Assembly (NCBI RefSeq): GCF_029395455.1
Contig: NZ_CP113916.1
Location: 992,001-1,056,000, forward strand
Direction: 5' to 3'
From: Lactobacillus sp. ESL0785
GTDB taxonomy: Bacteria > Bacillota > Bacilli > Lactobacillales > Lactobacillaceae
Length of the DNA stretch: 64,000 nucleotides
Part shown: positions 63,711 to 64,000 of the stretch, piece by piece
Layout: the number at the start of each line of letters is the position of its first letter
How positions within the stretch are numbered: position 1 is the first letter of the stretch
Translations under genes and position numbers: made by a program
The notes under the pieces: generated by a model
Told to the model about the DNA's origin: nothing
Databases searched by the model: none
The model's input: only the letters and a program-made list of their open reading frames with translations

Positions 63711-64000
63711 TTAAATATTTTGAAAACGATCTAGATCTTTAGCTTGAATTACCGCAACTGTGCCCGCAGTAAATGCTAATTTAAAGAATTTTTCATGCGG
63801 CAAAAATTCATTAGAGCCAAAGGAAACCGGAATCGTATTATTATAATGTGCTAACTTATACTTAGCATGAGTAATACGCAAATTTTTAACAGCAGTTAAT
63901 GTTGCAACACCAAAATAAGTATAATCTTGCTGCTTTTGCACATCATGCTCCCCTGGATTATAAAAATTAATTAAATTCTGCTGGTCAAGGAGCTGCACTC
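63711..64000 (-). CDS. Thiamine pyrophosphokinase, C-terminal part
   Basis: Open to the right edge of the window, so the 5' part is missing. The visible ~96 residues have YTYFGVATLTAVKNLRITHAKYKLAHYNNTIPVSFGSNEFLPHEKFFKLAFTAGTVAVIQAKD, the TPK thiamine-binding beta-sandwich (SFGSNEF, then G.VAVI.AKD). The enzyme makes thiamine diphosphate from thiamine and ATP. It is convergent with rpmB. A GTG at 63998 is likely an internal codon. Confidence 0.85.
   Translation of the reverse strand, partial: VQLLDQQNLINFYNPGEHDVQKQQDYTYFGVATLTAVKNLRITHAKYKLAHYNNTIPVSFGSNEFLPHEKFFKLAFTAGTVAVIQAKDLDRFQNI

Overview
The window reads as ordinary chromosome from a low-GC Gram-positive lactic acid bacterium, most likely Lactobacillus in the strict sense (the delbrueckii/acidophilus group). 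The basis is the gene set and order (hrcA-grpE-dnaK; rimP-nusA-rnpM-ylxQ-infB-rbfA; rpsB-tsf-pyrH-frr-uppS-cdsA-rseP-proS-polC; rpsP-rimM-trmD-rplS; rnc-smc-ftsY; oppDFBC followed by several oppA; asp23-fakA-recG-plsX-acpP), a C69 dipeptidase, a cyclopropane synthase, and short terminator-rich intergenic gaps. The species cannot be fixed from the sequence alone. No tRNA, rRNA, CRISPR array, insertion sequence, prophage or integrase was seen. Nearly all genes are on the minus strand; the exceptions are a plsC-like gene, cfa, lexA, two amino-acid permeases and rpmB.

Layout. 1-2.4 kb: heat-shock operon hrcA-grpE-dnaK (dnaK runs off the left edge), with two CIRCE operators around its promoter. 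2.4-4.3 kb: ribF and truB. 4.3-9.8 kb: rimP-nusA-rnpM-ylxQ-infB-rbfA, preceded by a promoter and then a strong intrinsic terminator inside its own leader, a likely attenuator. 9.9-10.3 kb: an unrecognised gene of about 129 codons. 10.3-22.5 kb: polC, proS, rseP, cdsA, uppS, frr, pyrH, tsf and rpsB; rpsB has a long structured leader. 22.5-27 kb: a fused tRNA-methyltransferase/GIY-YIG gene, a plsC-like acyltransferase, cfa and a GlcD-like flavoprotein. 27-31.2 kb: a heterodimeric ABC exporter pair and the small genes yneF and ynzC. 31.2-33.6 kb: lexA with its operator, a family-4-like uracil-DNA glycosylase without cysteines, and a nucleoside phosphorylase-like protein. 33.7-37.6 kb: rplS (with an L19-type leader), trmD, rimM, rpsP, ffh and ylxM. 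37.7-40.8 kb: two tandem APC amino-acid permeases. 40.8-47.9 kb: pepD, ftsY, smc and rnc. 48-57.8 kb: a complete oligopeptide importer, oppD-F-B-C, followed by three oppA genes, each with its own candidate promoter and terminator. 57.9-63.3 kb: acpP, plsX, recG, fakA and asp23. 63.4-64 kb: rpmB and the 3' end of a thiamine pyrophosphokinase gene.

How it fits together. Much of the window is translation and RNA machinery (IF2, S2, EF-Ts, RRF, L19, S16, L28, RbfA, RimM, RimP, TrmD, TruB), protein targeting (Ffh, FtsY, YlxM), chromosome maintenance (PolC, Smc, RecG, LexA) and envelope lipid supply (CdsA, UppS, PlsX, AcpP, FakA, Cfa, PlsC-like). Amino-nitrogen acquisition is the most expanded function: Opp with three binding proteins, dipeptidase PepD and two permeases, as expected of a peptide-dependent lactobacillus.

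No clear new defence or mobile system was found. The items most worth a second look are the rimP-nusA leader terminator, the rpsB leader, the permease and oppA duplications with patches of near-identity that suggest gene conversion, the methyltransferase/nuclease fusion, the cysteine-free glycosylase and the separate regulation of genes within the rpsP-rplS cluster.
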